The notes: generated from the sequence alone by a model not told the origin. A stretch of 64,000 nt of DNA from Palsa-504 sp963742795 (GCA_963742795.1 CAVUNL010000024.1:124001-188000), one strand, 5' to 3'. Positions 47,128 through 57,320 are shown, counted from the stretch's first letter. Numbers and translations are program-made.

Positions 47128-47492
47128 ACGGCGGGCGCGAGCTGCCCGTGACTCCGGCGACGGTCGTGGCAGTTCTCCTGGCTGACGGGTGGCACCAAGT
47201 CGTCTCGGGGTCGTTCACCATCGGCGCCCTCAGCTTCGGCGACGCCGACGACCGTGGCGTGCCCGGCTACCGCTTCGAGGAGATCACCGAGGCCAGCCCC
47301 TATGGTCCGGCCGCGATGGCCGGACCGCTCGAGGCCCTGCTCGCGATCCGGCAGATCACACCCCGGGGACCCCGCCACTGGCCCCAAGCCGTCGGCCGGG
47401 ACTGGATACAGAGCGGTGACGCCGCGGTGCACCGACACCGATACACACGTGAACCGGCCGACCTGAACCAGCGAAAAGCAAACAGCGCGTAA
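47124..47492 (+). CDS. Hypothetical protein
   Basis: 122 residues, ATG overlapping the previous stop (ATGA). The N-terminal 80 residues (TPATVVAVLLADGWHQVVSGSFTIGALSFGD ... AMAGPLEALLAIRQI) look like a folded domain with GC-rich third positions typical of real genes here; the rest is charged. No family recognised. The Shine-Dalgarno of the next gene lies on its stop codon. Confidence 0.65.
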   Translation: MNGGRELPVTPATVVAVLLADGWHQVVSGSFTIGALSFGDADDRGVPGYRFEEITEASPYGPAAMAGPLEALLAIRQITPRGPRHWPQAVGRDWIQSGDAAVHRHRYTREPADLNQRKANSA

Positions 47493-47499
47493 GGAGAAC

Positions 47500-48648
47500 A
47501 TGATGCGAGTCCTGGTACTAGGTGCCGGTTTTGGTGGTCTCGAGCTGACCACGAGGCTGTCCGACGAACTCGGCGACGCCGTCGAGGTCGTGCTCATCGA
47601 CAAGGCCGAGGGATTCGCCTTTGGCTTCTCGAGGCTCGATGTGATGTTCGGCCGGCTTGTCGCCGACGCGGTGGTCCACCCCTACCGCGACCTGGTCAAG
47701 CCCGGAGTACGGTTCGTGCAGACCACGATCCGGTCGATCGACCCCGGCCAGCGGCGGGCCGAGACCGACGCCGGCTCCTTTGACGCTGACGTCATGGTGG
47801 TCGCCCTGGGGGCCGACCTCGACCCGGTGGCCACCCCCGGGCTGGTGGAAGGTGGCTACGAGTTCTACTCGATGCCCGGTGCTTTGGCTGTGCGTGACGT
47901 GCTGGCGGCCTTCGACGGCGGCCGCGTGGTGGTCGGGGTGACCTCCACCCCGTTCAAGTGCCCGCCGGCGCCGAGCGAGGTAGCGCTGCTCATGCACGAC
48001 TACCTCACCGACCGGGGCCTGCGAGACGGGTCGGAGATCTCGCTGGTCACGCCCCTCGGCGCGCCCATCCCGCCGTCACCGGGCGCCTCTAAAGCGCTAC
48101 TGGCTGCTTTTGCCGAACGGGACATCCGCGTGTATCCCAGCCAGCTGGTGTGTGAACTCGACCCCGCTCGCAAGGTGGCCCGGCTCGCTGATGGCGGTGA
48201 GATCCCCTACGACCTGTTCCTCGGCGTGCCAGTGCACCAGGCACCAGCGGTGGTCCAGGCATCACGGTTGTGCGCCGACGGCTGGATCCCGGTGAACCCA
48301 CACACCCTCGAGACGGTGTTCCCCGGCGTCTACGCTGTCGGCGACGTCACCAGCGTGGGCACTCCTAAGGCCGGCGTGTTCGCCGAAGGACAGGCGGCCG
48401 TCGTGGCCGCGGCGATCATCGCCCGGCAGGCCGGTCGCAAGTCACCGGTGCAGTACGATGGCCGCGGCCAGGTCTACATGGAGTTCGGGCACCACCAGGT
48501 GGGCCGGATCGACCTGACCTTCGCGGCGGGGCGGCCCCCCACCGGCACCTTCGAAGCACCTTCAACTGACCTGACCGGCCGCAAGTCCGAATTCGTGGCC
48601 ACCCGCATCCAGCGCTGGCTCGGTCACGACGCCCGTCACCGGCAATGA
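47500..48648 (+). CDS. FAD-dependent oxidoreductase (sulfide:quinone reductase-like)
   Basis: 382 residues. N-terminal FAD motif VLVLGAGFGGLELTTRL, ATG-type motif VMVVALGADLD, a second nucleotide region VVVGVTSTPFKCPPAPSEVA whose Cys matches the redox Cys of SQR-like enzymes, and the FAD-binding VFPGVYAVGDVTSVGTPKAGVFAEGQA. Probably membrane-associated electron transfer to quinone. AAGGAG precedes the ATG by 3 nt (second ATG by 6). A degenerate piece of a paralogue lies at 60230-60290. Confidence 0.88.
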   Translation: MMRVLVLGAGFGGLELTTRLSDELGDAVEVVLIDKAEGFAFGFSRLDVMFGRLVADAVVHPYRDLVKPGVRFVQTTIRSIDPGQRRAETDAGSFDADVMVVALGADLDPVATPGLVEGGYEFYSMPGALAVRDVLAAFDGGRVVVGVTSTPFKCPPAPSEVALLMHDYLTDRGLRDGSEISLVTPLGAPIPPSPGASKALLAAFAERDIRVYPSQLVCELDPARKVARLADGGEIPYDLFLGVPVHQAPAVVQASRLCADGWIPVNPHTLETVFPGVYAVGDVTSVGTPKAGVFAEGQAAVVAAAIIARQAGRKSPVQYDGRGQVYMEFGHHQVGRIDLTFAAGRPPTGTFEAPSTDLTGRKSEFVATRIQRWLGHDARHRQ

Positions 48649-48809
48649 CCGGGGTGATGGCCGGGTCGGCACACCACAGGTAGAAGCTGGCCGGCCGAAG
48701 CACAGGCACGCGGTATAGACCCGCCGGTCACAAGCCTGACCCCCCGGCCCGGCCAGCCACAGCTCCCCCGGGGGTTGACCGGGCGGGTGCGGGCTGGTGG
48801 GCTGTGAAC

Positions 48810-51800
48810 ATGGCACGCCCGGTGCGTTTTGTTGGCCGTGAGGGTGAATTGTCCCAGCTGCTGGGGGCGCTGGGCGGCGATGCGCGGCTGGTGCTGGTGG
48901 TGGGGGATGCGGGTGCGGGCAAGACCCGGTTCGTGGCCGAGGCGATGGACCGGGCCGCGGCAGCGGGGATGGTGATGGTACGGGGGGAGTGCTTGCCGCT
49001 GGCGGGCACGCTGCCGCTGTTCCCGGTTGCGGACGCGCTCGGTGAGCTGGGCCGGCTGGAGGGCGGCGGCCTGCTGGCGGCGGCGCTGGATGCCGCCCCC
49101 GGATATGTGCGGGAAGAAGTGGGGCGGTTGCTGCCCGGGATGGGCCCGGACGCCGGGACGGCCCCGGCTGGCCGGGACGGGGAGTGGAGCCGGGAGCGGT
49201 TGTTCGCCGGGGCAGCGGAGCTGCTGGCCGTGGTGGCCGGCAGGTCGTCGTCCGGGGTGGGGCTGGTCGTGGAGGACGTGCACTGGGCGGACGGTGAGAC
49301 GCTGGATTTCCTGACGTTCCTGGTGCGGGCCGGGCGCCGGGGGCCGGTGCGGGTGGTGGCCACGTGCCGGGCGGATGAGGCGCCGCTGGCAGCGCATGTG
49401 GCTGGGTGGCTGGCGCGGGTGCGGGGCGACGCGGGGACCGAGGAGATCCGGCTGGGACCGCTGTCGCGGGCGGAGGTAGCCGGGCAGGCCGCGGCGCTGA
49501 CGGGCGGCCCGGTATCACCCCAGGTGATCGATTACCTATATGCGCGCGCAGAGGGAAACGCGTTCTTCACCGAGCAGCTGGTGGCCGCCGCCCTGGCCGG
49601 CCAGGCCGGGGCCGGGGGCGGCCTTCAGGCCGGGGGCGGCCTTGAGGTCCGGGCGGGGTTGCCGGCCCGGCTGGCGGAGCTGCTGGCGGCGCGGGCGGGC
49701 CGCTGCGCCGGGGACGCCCGGGCGGTGCTGGCGGGCCTGGCGGTCGCGAGCCGGAGCCTGGGCGAGGATCTGCTGGCCGCGGTCACCGGGCTGGAGGTCG
49801 GGACAGTCCGGCGGGGGTTGCGGGAGCTGGCGGCGGCCCGGCTGCTGGCCGAGGACACTTCCGGCGGGGGGCACCGGCCCCGGCACGCGCTGCTGGGCGA
49901 GGCGGTGGCCGCCGGGCTGCTGCCCGGGGAGCGGGCGGTGCTGCACGAGCGGGCGGCGCGGGCGCTGGCCGGGGACCCGGCGCTGGCCGCGGAGGTGGCC
50001 GGGCACTGGCAGGCCGCGGGCCGCCCGGCCGAGGAGCTCCCGGCCCGGGTGGCGGCGGCGGAGGCCGCCGAGCGGGTGTTCGGCTACGCCGAGGCCGCGG
50101 CGCACTGGCAGCGGGCCATCGAGCTGGGCCTGGCCCAGCCCGATGCCGCCGCCGCGGCCGGGATCGACGTGCCGCGGTTGTACGTGCGGGCCATCGACGC
50201 GCTTTATCGCGCTGGCGACAGCGTGCGCGCCGGCCTGGTCGCCGAGGAGGCCTACCGCCGGTTCGCCGGCCACGCCGACCCAGCTACCGCCGCGGTCGTC
50301 TGCCACCGCGCCGCGAACTTCCGGGCGAACGACGCGCCGGCTACCGGGCTGCCGCTGATGGAGGAGGCGCTGCGGCTGTTCGAGCAGGCTCCGCCCTCAT
50401 CCGATCACGCCGAGGCCCTGCTCGACTACGCCAACACCTTCCTGCTGTACGCTCGAGGAACGGCTTGAGGCCAGCCGCGCGGCGACTGAACCGGGCGCTG
50501 GAGATCGCCGAAGCGGCCGGCGCCACGGCGCTGATCCCCCGCATCCTCTGCAAGATCGCGCACGGCGCGTTCCTGCGCGGGGAGGTCGAGGAGGGGTTCG
50601 CCGCCCTGGAGCGGGGGTGGGCACTCGCCCGGGCCGCACAGGAGGGCCCGGCGACTGGTGTGGCTGGCCGCTCAACGAAAGCGATGCGCTGCTCAAGCTC
50701 GCGCAGTTCCAGCGCGCCGCCGATGTGGCGTCGCGCGGTCTTGACGACGCCCGGCAGGCCGGCCTGCAGTCCTGGAGGGTGGCCAGCGTACCTGGTCGCC
50801 AACGCCGCTGAGGCGTTGCTGGCCCTGGGGCGCACCGCGGAGGCGGCAGCGCTGATCGACCCGCTGACCACGATGCCGTCAGATCGCGCTCACTGGAACG
50901 TACAGGCGGCTCGCGCCGAGATTGACCTGCTGCGCGGCGATACCGGTGCGGCCGCCGAACGGTGGCAGCTGATCTATGCTGCTTTCCCCGTCGTCATCAG
51001 CAGAGTCGACTTCGCCTACGAGTCGGCGCCGCGGGCCGCGGAGGCCCTGTTGTGGGCCGGACGCCCCGGCGATGCGCTCCGGGAGACCCGGCGGGCGCTG
51101 GCCCGTTCAAGGGCCCGGACCTGACCATTTTTTCCGGGCGGTTGCTGGCGGCGGGCATGCGGGCGTGTGCCGACCTGGCCGGGCAGGCCCGGGCGCGCCG
51201 CGACCAGTTCGCCGCCGCGGACGCCGCGGACGCCGCCGATGGCCTGGCCACCTGGGTCGGGCGGATGGGCCGCGTCCCGTTCACCGACCACCCGACCGTG
51301 GCCACCATCCCGGCCGAGCGCGCCACCTGGGACGCCGAGCGGACCCGGGTGGCCGGGCCCGGCGATCCCGGTGCCTGGGACGGCGCGGCCAAAGCCTGGC
51401 AGGACCTGAGCTGCCCGCACCGGGCCGGGTACGCGTGGTGGCGGCAGGCCGAGGCGCAGCTGGACGCCGGGCAGCCGGCCGCGGCGGCGGCCGGCGCGCT
51501 GCGCGCCGCCGCGGCCGCCGCCGACGGGCACGCCCCCCTGCTGGCCCAGATCCGCACCCTGGCCGAGCGGGCCCGGATCCCGCTGCACCCGGCGGCCGCC
51601 GGCGAACCCGAAGCCCCGCCACCGGCCCAGCTGCTCACCCGCTACGGGCTGACCGACCGTGAGCTGACGGTGCTGCGGCTGCTGGCCGCCGGGCGCACCA
51701 ACCCCCAGATCGGCGCCGAGCTGTACATCAGCGCCAGCACCGCCAGCGTGCACGTCAGCAACATCTTGCGCAAGCTCGGCGTCTCCAGCCGGGTCCAGGC

Positions 51801-51849
51801 CGCCGCCATAGCCGAACGCGCCGGCCTGCTCGCCCCCCAGCCACCCTGA
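48810..51849 (+). pseudogene. LAL-type (LuxR family, ATP-binding) regulator, decayed copy
   Basis: Near-identical to the intact gene at 54231-57251 in the AAA domain (GDAGAGKTRFVAE, VVEDVHWADGETLDFL) and in the last 450 nt with the LuxR HTH. The middle is broken: an extra base at about 50454 (tacgctcgagg against tacggtgagg in the intact copy), further shifts near 50650, 50790 and 51110. The last shift is beside a T6 run at 51126. The N-terminal 550 residues could still be made as a truncated ATPase without DNA-binding domain. About 50 nt upstream are also shared with the second copy; outside that the two loci differ. Confidence 0.85.
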
Positions 51850-51879
51850 ACAGGCCGGCAGAAATGCTAAGGCGCTCGG

Positions 51880-53127
51880 TCAGGCAGCAGTGAACACCAG
51901 CGATACGTTGTGGCCGCCGAATCCCAACGCGTTGTTCAGCACCGCCATTGGCTCCGAGCCCCGCTTGGCCAGCGGCCTGGGCTCGGTGGCGACGTCGACC
52001 GGCACGTCCTCATCCAGGTCATCGAGATTGATGGTCGGCGGGGCCACGTGGTTGTGGAGCGCGAGGATGGCGGCCACGGACTCGATGGCGCCCGCGCCGC
52101 CGAGCAGGTGCCCGGTCATCGACTTGGTCGACGTGACGACCACACCGTCCGTGGCCGAGCCCAGCGCCTTAACCAGAGCCTGCGCCTCAAGCGCGTCCCC
52201 TTCCGGGGTCGAGGTGGCGTGCGCGTTCACGTGCACCACCTGGGCCGGGTCGACCTTGGCGTCGGCCAGCGCCCGGCTGATCGCCGCGGCCACGCCGGCC
52301 CCGTCAGGCGCCGGGTGCGCGATGTGATGGGCGTCCGAGGAGTAGCCGGCCCCGGCCGCGATCGCGTACACGGTGGCGTCGCGCTGTCGCGCGTGCGACA
52401 GCGACTCAAGCACCAGCATGCCGGCGCCCTCGCCGAGGACGAAGCCGTCCCTGGCCGCATCGAACGGCCGTGACGCCCGTTCCGGCTCGTCGTTGCGGGT
52501 GGACATGGCCCGCATCACCGCGAACGCGCCAATGTTCAGGGCCATGATCGCCGCCTCGGTGCCGCCCGCGATGACCACGTCGGCCCGGCCGGACCGGATC
52601 ATGTCAATGCCGTACCCGATCGCCTCCGCGCCGGACGCGCAGGCGCTGACCAGCGAGTGCGCACCGGCCCTGGCCCCGATTTCCATGCTGATCCAGCCGG
52701 CCGACCCGTTCGGCATCAGCATCGGCACCGTGTACGGCGAGATCCGCTGCCAGCCCTTCTCTTTCAGCGTGTCGTACGCGGCCAGCGTCGATCCGATGCC
52801 GCCGACCCCGCTGGAGACCGTCACGCCGAGCCGTTCCGGGTCCACCTCGGGAGCGCCTGCGTCGGCCCAGGCCTCGCGGGCGGCGACCAGCGCGAACTGC
52901 TCGCAGCGGTCCATCCGGCGGGCCTGCACGCGGCCCACGCTCTCCGCCGGGTCGGCGACGGCCTGCGCGGCGATGCGCACCGGCAGTTCCTCGGCCCACG
53001 GCTCGGTGAGCAGCCGGACTCCGCAGCGCCCTTCCAGCATCGCCGCCCAGGTCGACGCGACATCCCCACCGAGCGGGGTGGTCGCGCCGAGCCCGGTGAC
53101 GGCGACGGTCTCGCGTTCTGCCGTCAT
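51880..53127 (-). CDS. fabF: Beta-ketoacyl-ACP synthase II
   Basis: 415 residues; condenses malonyl-ACP with acyl-ACP. Catalytic Cys163 in VSACASGAEA, His in VNAHATSTPEGD, Lys/His in STKSMTGHLLGGAGA, and GFGGHN at the C-terminus. Most like the housekeeping FabF of Streptomyces (VPMLMPNG, DPVRASRPFD-type regions). Starts inside the acpP stop (4-nt overlap). fabD and fabH, which normally precede acpP, are not here. Confidence 0.95.
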   Translation of the reverse strand: MTAERETVAVTGLGATTPLGGDVASTWAAMLEGRCGVRLLTEPWAEELPVRIAAQAVADPAESVGRVQARRMDRCEQFALVAAREAWADAGAPEVDPERLGVTVSSGVGGIGSTLAAYDTLKEKGWQRISPYTVPMLMPNGSAGWISMEIGARAGAHSLVSACASGAEAIGYGIDMIRSGRADVVIAGGTEAAIMALNIGAFAVMRAMSTRNDEPERASRPFDAARDGFVLGEGAGMLVLESLSHARQRDATVYAIAAGAGYSSDAHHIAHPAPDGAGVAAAISRALADAKVDPAQVVHVNAHATSTPEGDALEAQALVKALGSATDGVVVTSTKSMTGHLLGGAGAIESVAAILALHNHVAPPTINLDDLDEDVPVDVATEPRPLAKRGSEPMAVLNNALGFGGHNVSLVFTAA

Positions 53128-53375
53128 GCTGATCCCCTGGAGTTCTTGGCCACGTAGGTCACCACGTCCTGGACCGTGGCGAGGTCTTTCAGCTCGTCAT
53201 CGGGGATCTCCACGCCGAACTTGTCCTGTGCGGCGACGGCGATTTCCACCATCGACAGCGAGTCGATGTCCAGGTCGCCGATGAAACTCTTGCCAGGGGT
53301 CACCTCGTTCGCGGGCACGCCGGCGATCTCCTCGACGATCTCACTAAATCCGGCCAGAATCTCCTGGTCGTTCAT
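53124..53375 (-). CDS. acpP: Acyl carrier protein
   Basis: 83 residues, acidic four-helix fold; Ser39 in DLDIDSLSMVEI takes the phosphopantetheine arm. AAGGAG 8 nt before the ATG. Operon with fabF. Confidence 0.96.
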   Translation of the reverse strand: MNDQEILAGFSEIVEEIAGVPANEVTPGKSFIGDLDIDSLSMVEIAVAAQDKFGVEIPDDELKDLATVQDVVTYVAKNSRGSA

Positions 53376-53400
53376 AGTCTTGCTCCTTGTCTGAAGCGTT

Positions 53401-53693
53401 CATTTGGGTCTGCCGCCCCGGATCGGCCGGTCAAAGCCGATCCAAGACGTCACCTTCTCTGACCCGGTCACCCGCACGTGCCGGGCCGGGCCGGTCCGGA
53501 TCGAGTCGGAGGGGTTTGCTAGCGCGAAGCACAAGCCAGCGGGGGGCGCTGAGGTCGCAGGCACCGGGCGCGGCGATGCGGAGCCGGTGCGCGACCACCG
53601 GGGAAGCGTTCGGTGAGGAAGTTGAGCGCCAGCACCGCCAGCACCGCCCCCCGCGCACCAGATCGTGCCGGCCGCCGCGTGCTGCATGATCAT
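53401..53693 (-). pseudogene. Small exported-protein gene, frameshifted copy A
   Basis: ATG at 53693 opens MIMQHAAAGTIWC; with one G of the G6 run near 53650 removed, the next frame continues AVLAVLALNFLTERF, a membrane or signal helix. A third frame gives HRLRIAAPGACDLS and later DSIRTGPARHVRVTGSEKV. The same three segments occur in the same order in copy C (60340-60598). Function unknown. Preceded by leader copy A. Confidence 0.5.
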
Positions 53694-53723
53694 CAGGGCA
53701 TTCCCTATCTCATCTTCGTGGCC

Positions 53724-53826
53724 GAATTGCTTCCACCGTCGCGCTAAGGGCCGAGGCGGCGCATCGGCCGGCCGCGTAACGCGGCGGCGGCGGCCCCTTA
53801 GATCTGCGCGGGCCTCGCTTAGGCGG
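53724..53826 (-). promoter_or_regulatory. Conserved structured leader, copy A
   Basis: Read on the minus strand: CCTAAGCGAGG, CGCGCAGAT, CTAAGGGGCC, CCGCG-TTA-CGCGG hairpin, CCGGCCGATGCGCCG, GGCCCTTAG-CGCG, GTGGAAGCAATTC. The closing stem has A-U pairs where copies B and C have G-U, a compatible change. 30 nt from the start codon at 53693. Confidence 0.75.
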
Positions 53827-54230
53827 CTCGCTGGCCGCCGGCGTTCCCCGGCAGCACCCCTCGGCGGCAGCCGGATGCGGGCGGCTGGCGGAGGCGCTCG
53901 CCCGACGGCGCCGCAGCAGAAGCTGGCGTCCCGGGCAGGCAAAGAGCCGGTGGACGAGCTGGCCCGGTTCGGGCTCACCGGCGCGAGCGGAAAGTCTGGC
54001 AGTGACACCGGACAGATGCCATCGTGGCCGCGCCGTGTCAGAGGTTGAACGTAACTTCGATAGTCAGCCTTGAACCCGGATCGCGGGGATAGTGAATTTG
54101 ATCAACCCCCAAGGATCAACCTGCACTCCGGTCCCGCCTCCTCCCGCAGGCCCGAATCCTGACCCAGGCCGATCCCGTGAGGAGTCCCGGGGGGTTGACC
54201 CCGAGGGGTGCGGGCTGGTGGGCTGTGAAC
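53827..54230. other. 404-nt gap before the intact LAL gene
   Basis: An open frame coding LASRAGKEPVDELARFGLTG (about 53920-54000, plus strand) reads like a gene fragment but has no start or family. The last 50 nt (GGGGGGTTGACC ... up to the ATG) repeat the sequence upstream of the decayed LAL copy and probably hold its promoter. AATTTGATCAACCCCC near 54097 resembles GATTTGGTCAACCCC at 60726. Confidence 0.45.
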
Positions 54231-57200
54231 ATGGCAGGGCCGGCGGGCTTTGTTGGCCGTGAGGGTGAATTGTCCCGGCTGCTGGGGGCGCTGGGCGGCG
54301 ATGCGCGGCTGGTGCTGGTGGTGGGGGATGCGGGGGTGGGCAAGACCCGGTTCGTGGCCGAGGGGATGGACCGGGCCGCGGCGGCGGGGATGGTGATGGT
54401 GCGGGGGGAGTGCTTGCCGCTGGCGGGCACGCTGCCGCTGCTGCCGGTGAGGGATGCGCTGGGTGAGCTGGCCAGGCTGGAGGGCGGCGGGCTGCTGGCG
54501 GCGGCGCTGGACGCCGCCCCGGGGTACGTGCGGGAAGAAGTGGGGCGGTTGCTGCCCGGGATGGGCCAGGACGGCGGGACGGGCCCGGCTGGCCGGGACG
54601 GGGAGTGGAGCCGGCAGCGGTTGTTCGCCGGGGTGGCGGAGCTGCTGGCCGCGGTGGCTGGCGGGTCGCCGTCCGGGGTGGGGCTGGTCGTGGAGGACGT
54701 GCACTGGGCGGACGGTGAGACGCTGGATTTCCTGACCTTCCTGGTACGGGCCGGGCGCCGGGGGCCGGTGCGGGTAGTGGCCACGTGCCGGGGGGATGAG
54801 GCGCCGCTGGCGGAGCACGTGGCTGGGTGGCTGGCGCGGGTACGGGGCGACGCGGGGACCGAGGAGATCCGGCTGGGACCGCTGTCGCGGGCGGAGGTAG
54901 CCGGGCAGGCCGCGGCGCTGGCGGGCGGCCCGGTGTCACCGCAGGTGATCGATTACCTATATGCGCGCGCAGAGGGAAACGCGTTCTTCACCGAGCAGCT
55001 GGTGGCCGCCGCCTTGGCCGGCCAGGCCGGGGCCGGGGGCGGGCTACGGGTTCCGGCGGGGTTGCCGGCCCGGCTGGCGGAGCTGCTGGCGGCGCGGGCG
55101 GGCCGCTGCGCTGGCGATGCCCGGGCGGTGCTGGCGGGCCTGGCGGTCGCGGGCCGGAGCCTGGGCGAGGACGTGCTGGCCGCGGTCATCGGGCTGGAGG
55201 CCGGGACGGTTCGGCGGGGGCTGCGGGAGCTGGCGGCGGCCCGGCTGCTGGCCGAGGACACCACGGGCGGGGGGCACCGGCCGCGGCACGCGCTGCTGGG
55301 CGAGGCGGTGGCCGCCGGGCTGCTGCCCGGGGAGCGGGCGGTGCTGCACGAGCGTACGGCGCGGGCGCTGGCCGCGACAGAGGACCGAGCGCTGGCTGCG
55401 GAGGTGGCCGGGCACTGGCAGGCCGCGGGCCGCCCGGCCGAGGAGTTCCCGGACCGGGTGGCGGCGGCCGAAGCCGCCGAGCGGGTGTTCGGCTACGCCG
55501 AGGCCGCGGCGCACTGGCAGCGGGCCATGGAGCTGGGCCTGGCGCAGCCCGATGCCGCCGCCGCGGCCGGGATCGACGTGCCGCGGTTGTCCGTGCGGGC
55601 CATCGACGCGTGTTATCACGCTGGCGACAGCGTGCGCGCCGGCCTGGTCGCCGAGGAGGCCTACCGCCGGTTCGCCGGCCACGCCGACCCCGCCATCGCC
55701 GCGGTCGCCTGCCACCGCGCCGCGGTCGTCCGGGCGAAGGATGCTCCGGCTGCCGGGCTGCCGCTGATGGAGGAGGCGCTGCGGCTGTTCGAGCAGGCTC
55801 CGCCGTCATCCGATCACACTAACGCCCTGCTCGACTACACCACCATCTTCCTGCTGTACGGTGAGGAACGGCTTCAGGCCGGCCGCACGGCGCTGGACCG
55901 GGCGCTGGAGATCGCCGAAGCGGCGGGCGCCACGGCGCTGATCCCCCGCACCTTGTCTATGATCGCGTTCACGGCGTTCGTGCGCGGTCAGGTCGAGGAG
56001 GGGTTCGCCGCCCTGGAGCGGGGGTGGGCACTCGCCCGGGCCGCACGGGACGGCCCGGGGCTGATGTGGCTGGCCGGGAACGAAAGCGGCGCGCTGCTCA
56101 AGCTCGGGCAGTTCCAGCGCGCCGCCGACGTGGCGTCGCGCGGTCTTGACGACGCCCGGCAGGCCGGCCTGCAGTCCTGGGATTTGGCCAGCAGGCTGGC
56201 CGCCCACGCAGCTGAGGCGTTGCTGGCCCTGGGGCGCACCGCGGAGGCGGCAGCGCTGATCGATTCGCTGACCGCCGGGCCGCCGGACCCCGATCACTGG
56301 CCGGCGCAGGTGATCCGCGCCGAGATTGACCTGCTGCGCGGCGACACCGGTGCGGCCGCCGAGCGGTGGCAGCTAATGGAGACGCTCCCCGCCATCACCA
56401 GCAGAGTCGACTTCGGCTACGACTCGGCGCCGCGGGCCGCGGAGGCCCTGCTGTGGGCCGGACGCCCCGGCGATGCGCTCCGGGAGGTCCGGCGGGCGCT
56501 GGCCCTGTACAAGGTCCCGGACCTGACCATCTTGTCCGGGCGGCTGCTGACGGCGGGCATGCGGGCCTGCGCCGACCTGGCCGGGCAGGCCCGGGCGCGC
56601 CGCGACCAGTCCGCCGCCGCGGACGCCGCGGACGCCGCCGACGGCCTGGCCACCTGGGTCGGGCGGATGGGCCGCGCCCCGTTCACCGACCACCCGTCCG
56701 TGGCCACCATCGCGGCCGAGCGGGCCACCTGGGAGGCCGAGCGGACCCGGGTGGCCGGGCCCGGCGACCCGGGTGCCTGGGACGGCGCGGCCAAAGCCTG
56801 GCAGGACCTGAGCTGCCCGCACCGGGCCGGGTACGCGTGGTGGCGGCAGGCCGAGGCGCAGCTGGACGCCGGGCAGCCGGCCGCGGCGGCGGCCGCCGCG
56901 CTGCGCGCCGCCGCGGCCGCCGCCGACGGGCACGCCCCCCTGCTGGCCCAGATCCGCACCCTGGCCGAGCGGGCCCGGATCCCGCTGCAGCCGGCGGCCG
57001 CCGGCGAACCCGAAGCCCCGCCCCCGGCCCAGCCGCTCACCCGCTACGGGCTGACCGACCGTGAGCTGACGGTGCTGCGGCTGCTGGCCGCCGGGCGCAC
57101 CAACCCCCAGATCGGCGCCGAACTGTACATCAGCGCAAGCACCGCCAGCGTGCACGTCAGCAACATCTTGCGCAAGCTCGGCGTCTCCAGCCGGGTCCAG

Positions 57201-57251
57201 GCCGCCGCCATAGCCGAACGCGCCGGCCTGCTCGCCCCCCAGCCACCCTGA
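54231..57251 (+). CDS. LAL-type (LuxR family, ATP-binding) transcriptional regulator, intact copy
   Basis: 1006 residues. N-terminal AAA domain: FVGREGELSRLL, Walker A GDAGVGKT (32-39), Walker B LVVEDVHWAD. A long alpha-helical, TPR-like middle (about 400-900), rich in Ala/Leu/Arg. C-terminal LuxR HTH at about 940-1000: LTDRELTVLRLLAAGRTNPQIGAELYISASTASVHVSNIL. ATG at 54231 is chosen because FVGRE is usually at residues 5-10. LAL proteins activate pathway-specific genes in actinomycetes; targets are unknown here, with acpP-fabF and the alpha/beta hydrolase as the nearest. Confidence 0.93.
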   Translation: MAGPAGFVGREGELSRLLGALGGDARLVLVVGDAGVGKTRFVAEGMDRAAAAGMVMVRGECLPLAGTLPLLPVRDALGELARLEGGGLLAAALDAAPGYVREEVGRLLPGMGQDGGTGPAGRDGEWSRQRLFAGVAELLAAVAGGSPSGVGLVVEDVHWADGETLDFLTFLVRAGRRGPVRVVATCRGDEAPLAEHVAGWLARVRGDAGTEEIRLGPLSRAEVAGQAAALAGGPVSPQVIDYLYARAEGNAFFTEQLVAAALAGQAGAGGGLRVPAGLPARLAELLAARAGRCAGDARAVLAGLAVAGRSLGEDVLAAVIGLEAGTVRRGLRELAAARLLAEDTTGGGHRPRHALLGEAVAAGLLPGERAVLHERTARALAATEDRALAAEVAGHWQAAGRPAEEFPDRVAAAEAAERVFGYAEAAAHWQRAMELGLAQPDAAAAAGIDVPRLSVRAIDACYHAGDSVRAGLVAEEAYRRFAGHADPAIAAVACHRAAVVRAKDAPAAGLPLMEEALRLFEQAPPSSDHTNALLDYTTIFLLYGEERLQAGRTALDRALEIAEAAGATALIPRTLSMIAFTAFVRGQVEEGFAALERGWALARAARDGPGLMWLAGNESGALLKLGQFQRAADVASRGLDDARQAGLQSWDLASRLAAHAAEALLALGRTAEAAALIDSLTAGPPDPDHWPAQVIRAEIDLLRGDTGAAAERWQLMETLPAITSRVDFGYDSAPRAAEALLWAGRPGDALREVRRALALYKVPDLTILSGRLLTAGMRACADLAGQARARRDQSAAADAADAADGLATWVGRMGRAPFTDHPSVATIAAERATWEAERTRVAGPGDPGAWDGAAKAWQDLSCPHRAGYAWWRQAEAQLDAGQPAAAAAAALRAAAAAADGHAPLLAQIRTLAERARIPLQPAAAGEPEAPPPAQPLTRYGLTDRELTVLRLLAAGRTNPQIGAELYISASTASVHVSNILRKLGVSSRVQAAAIAERAGLLAPQPP

Positions 57252-57320
57252 ACACCGTCAGGTCAGTCGCCCGCCCGCGGTACAGAACCCGTCCCCACGC
57301 CTCAAACATGCGCCCTTCCC

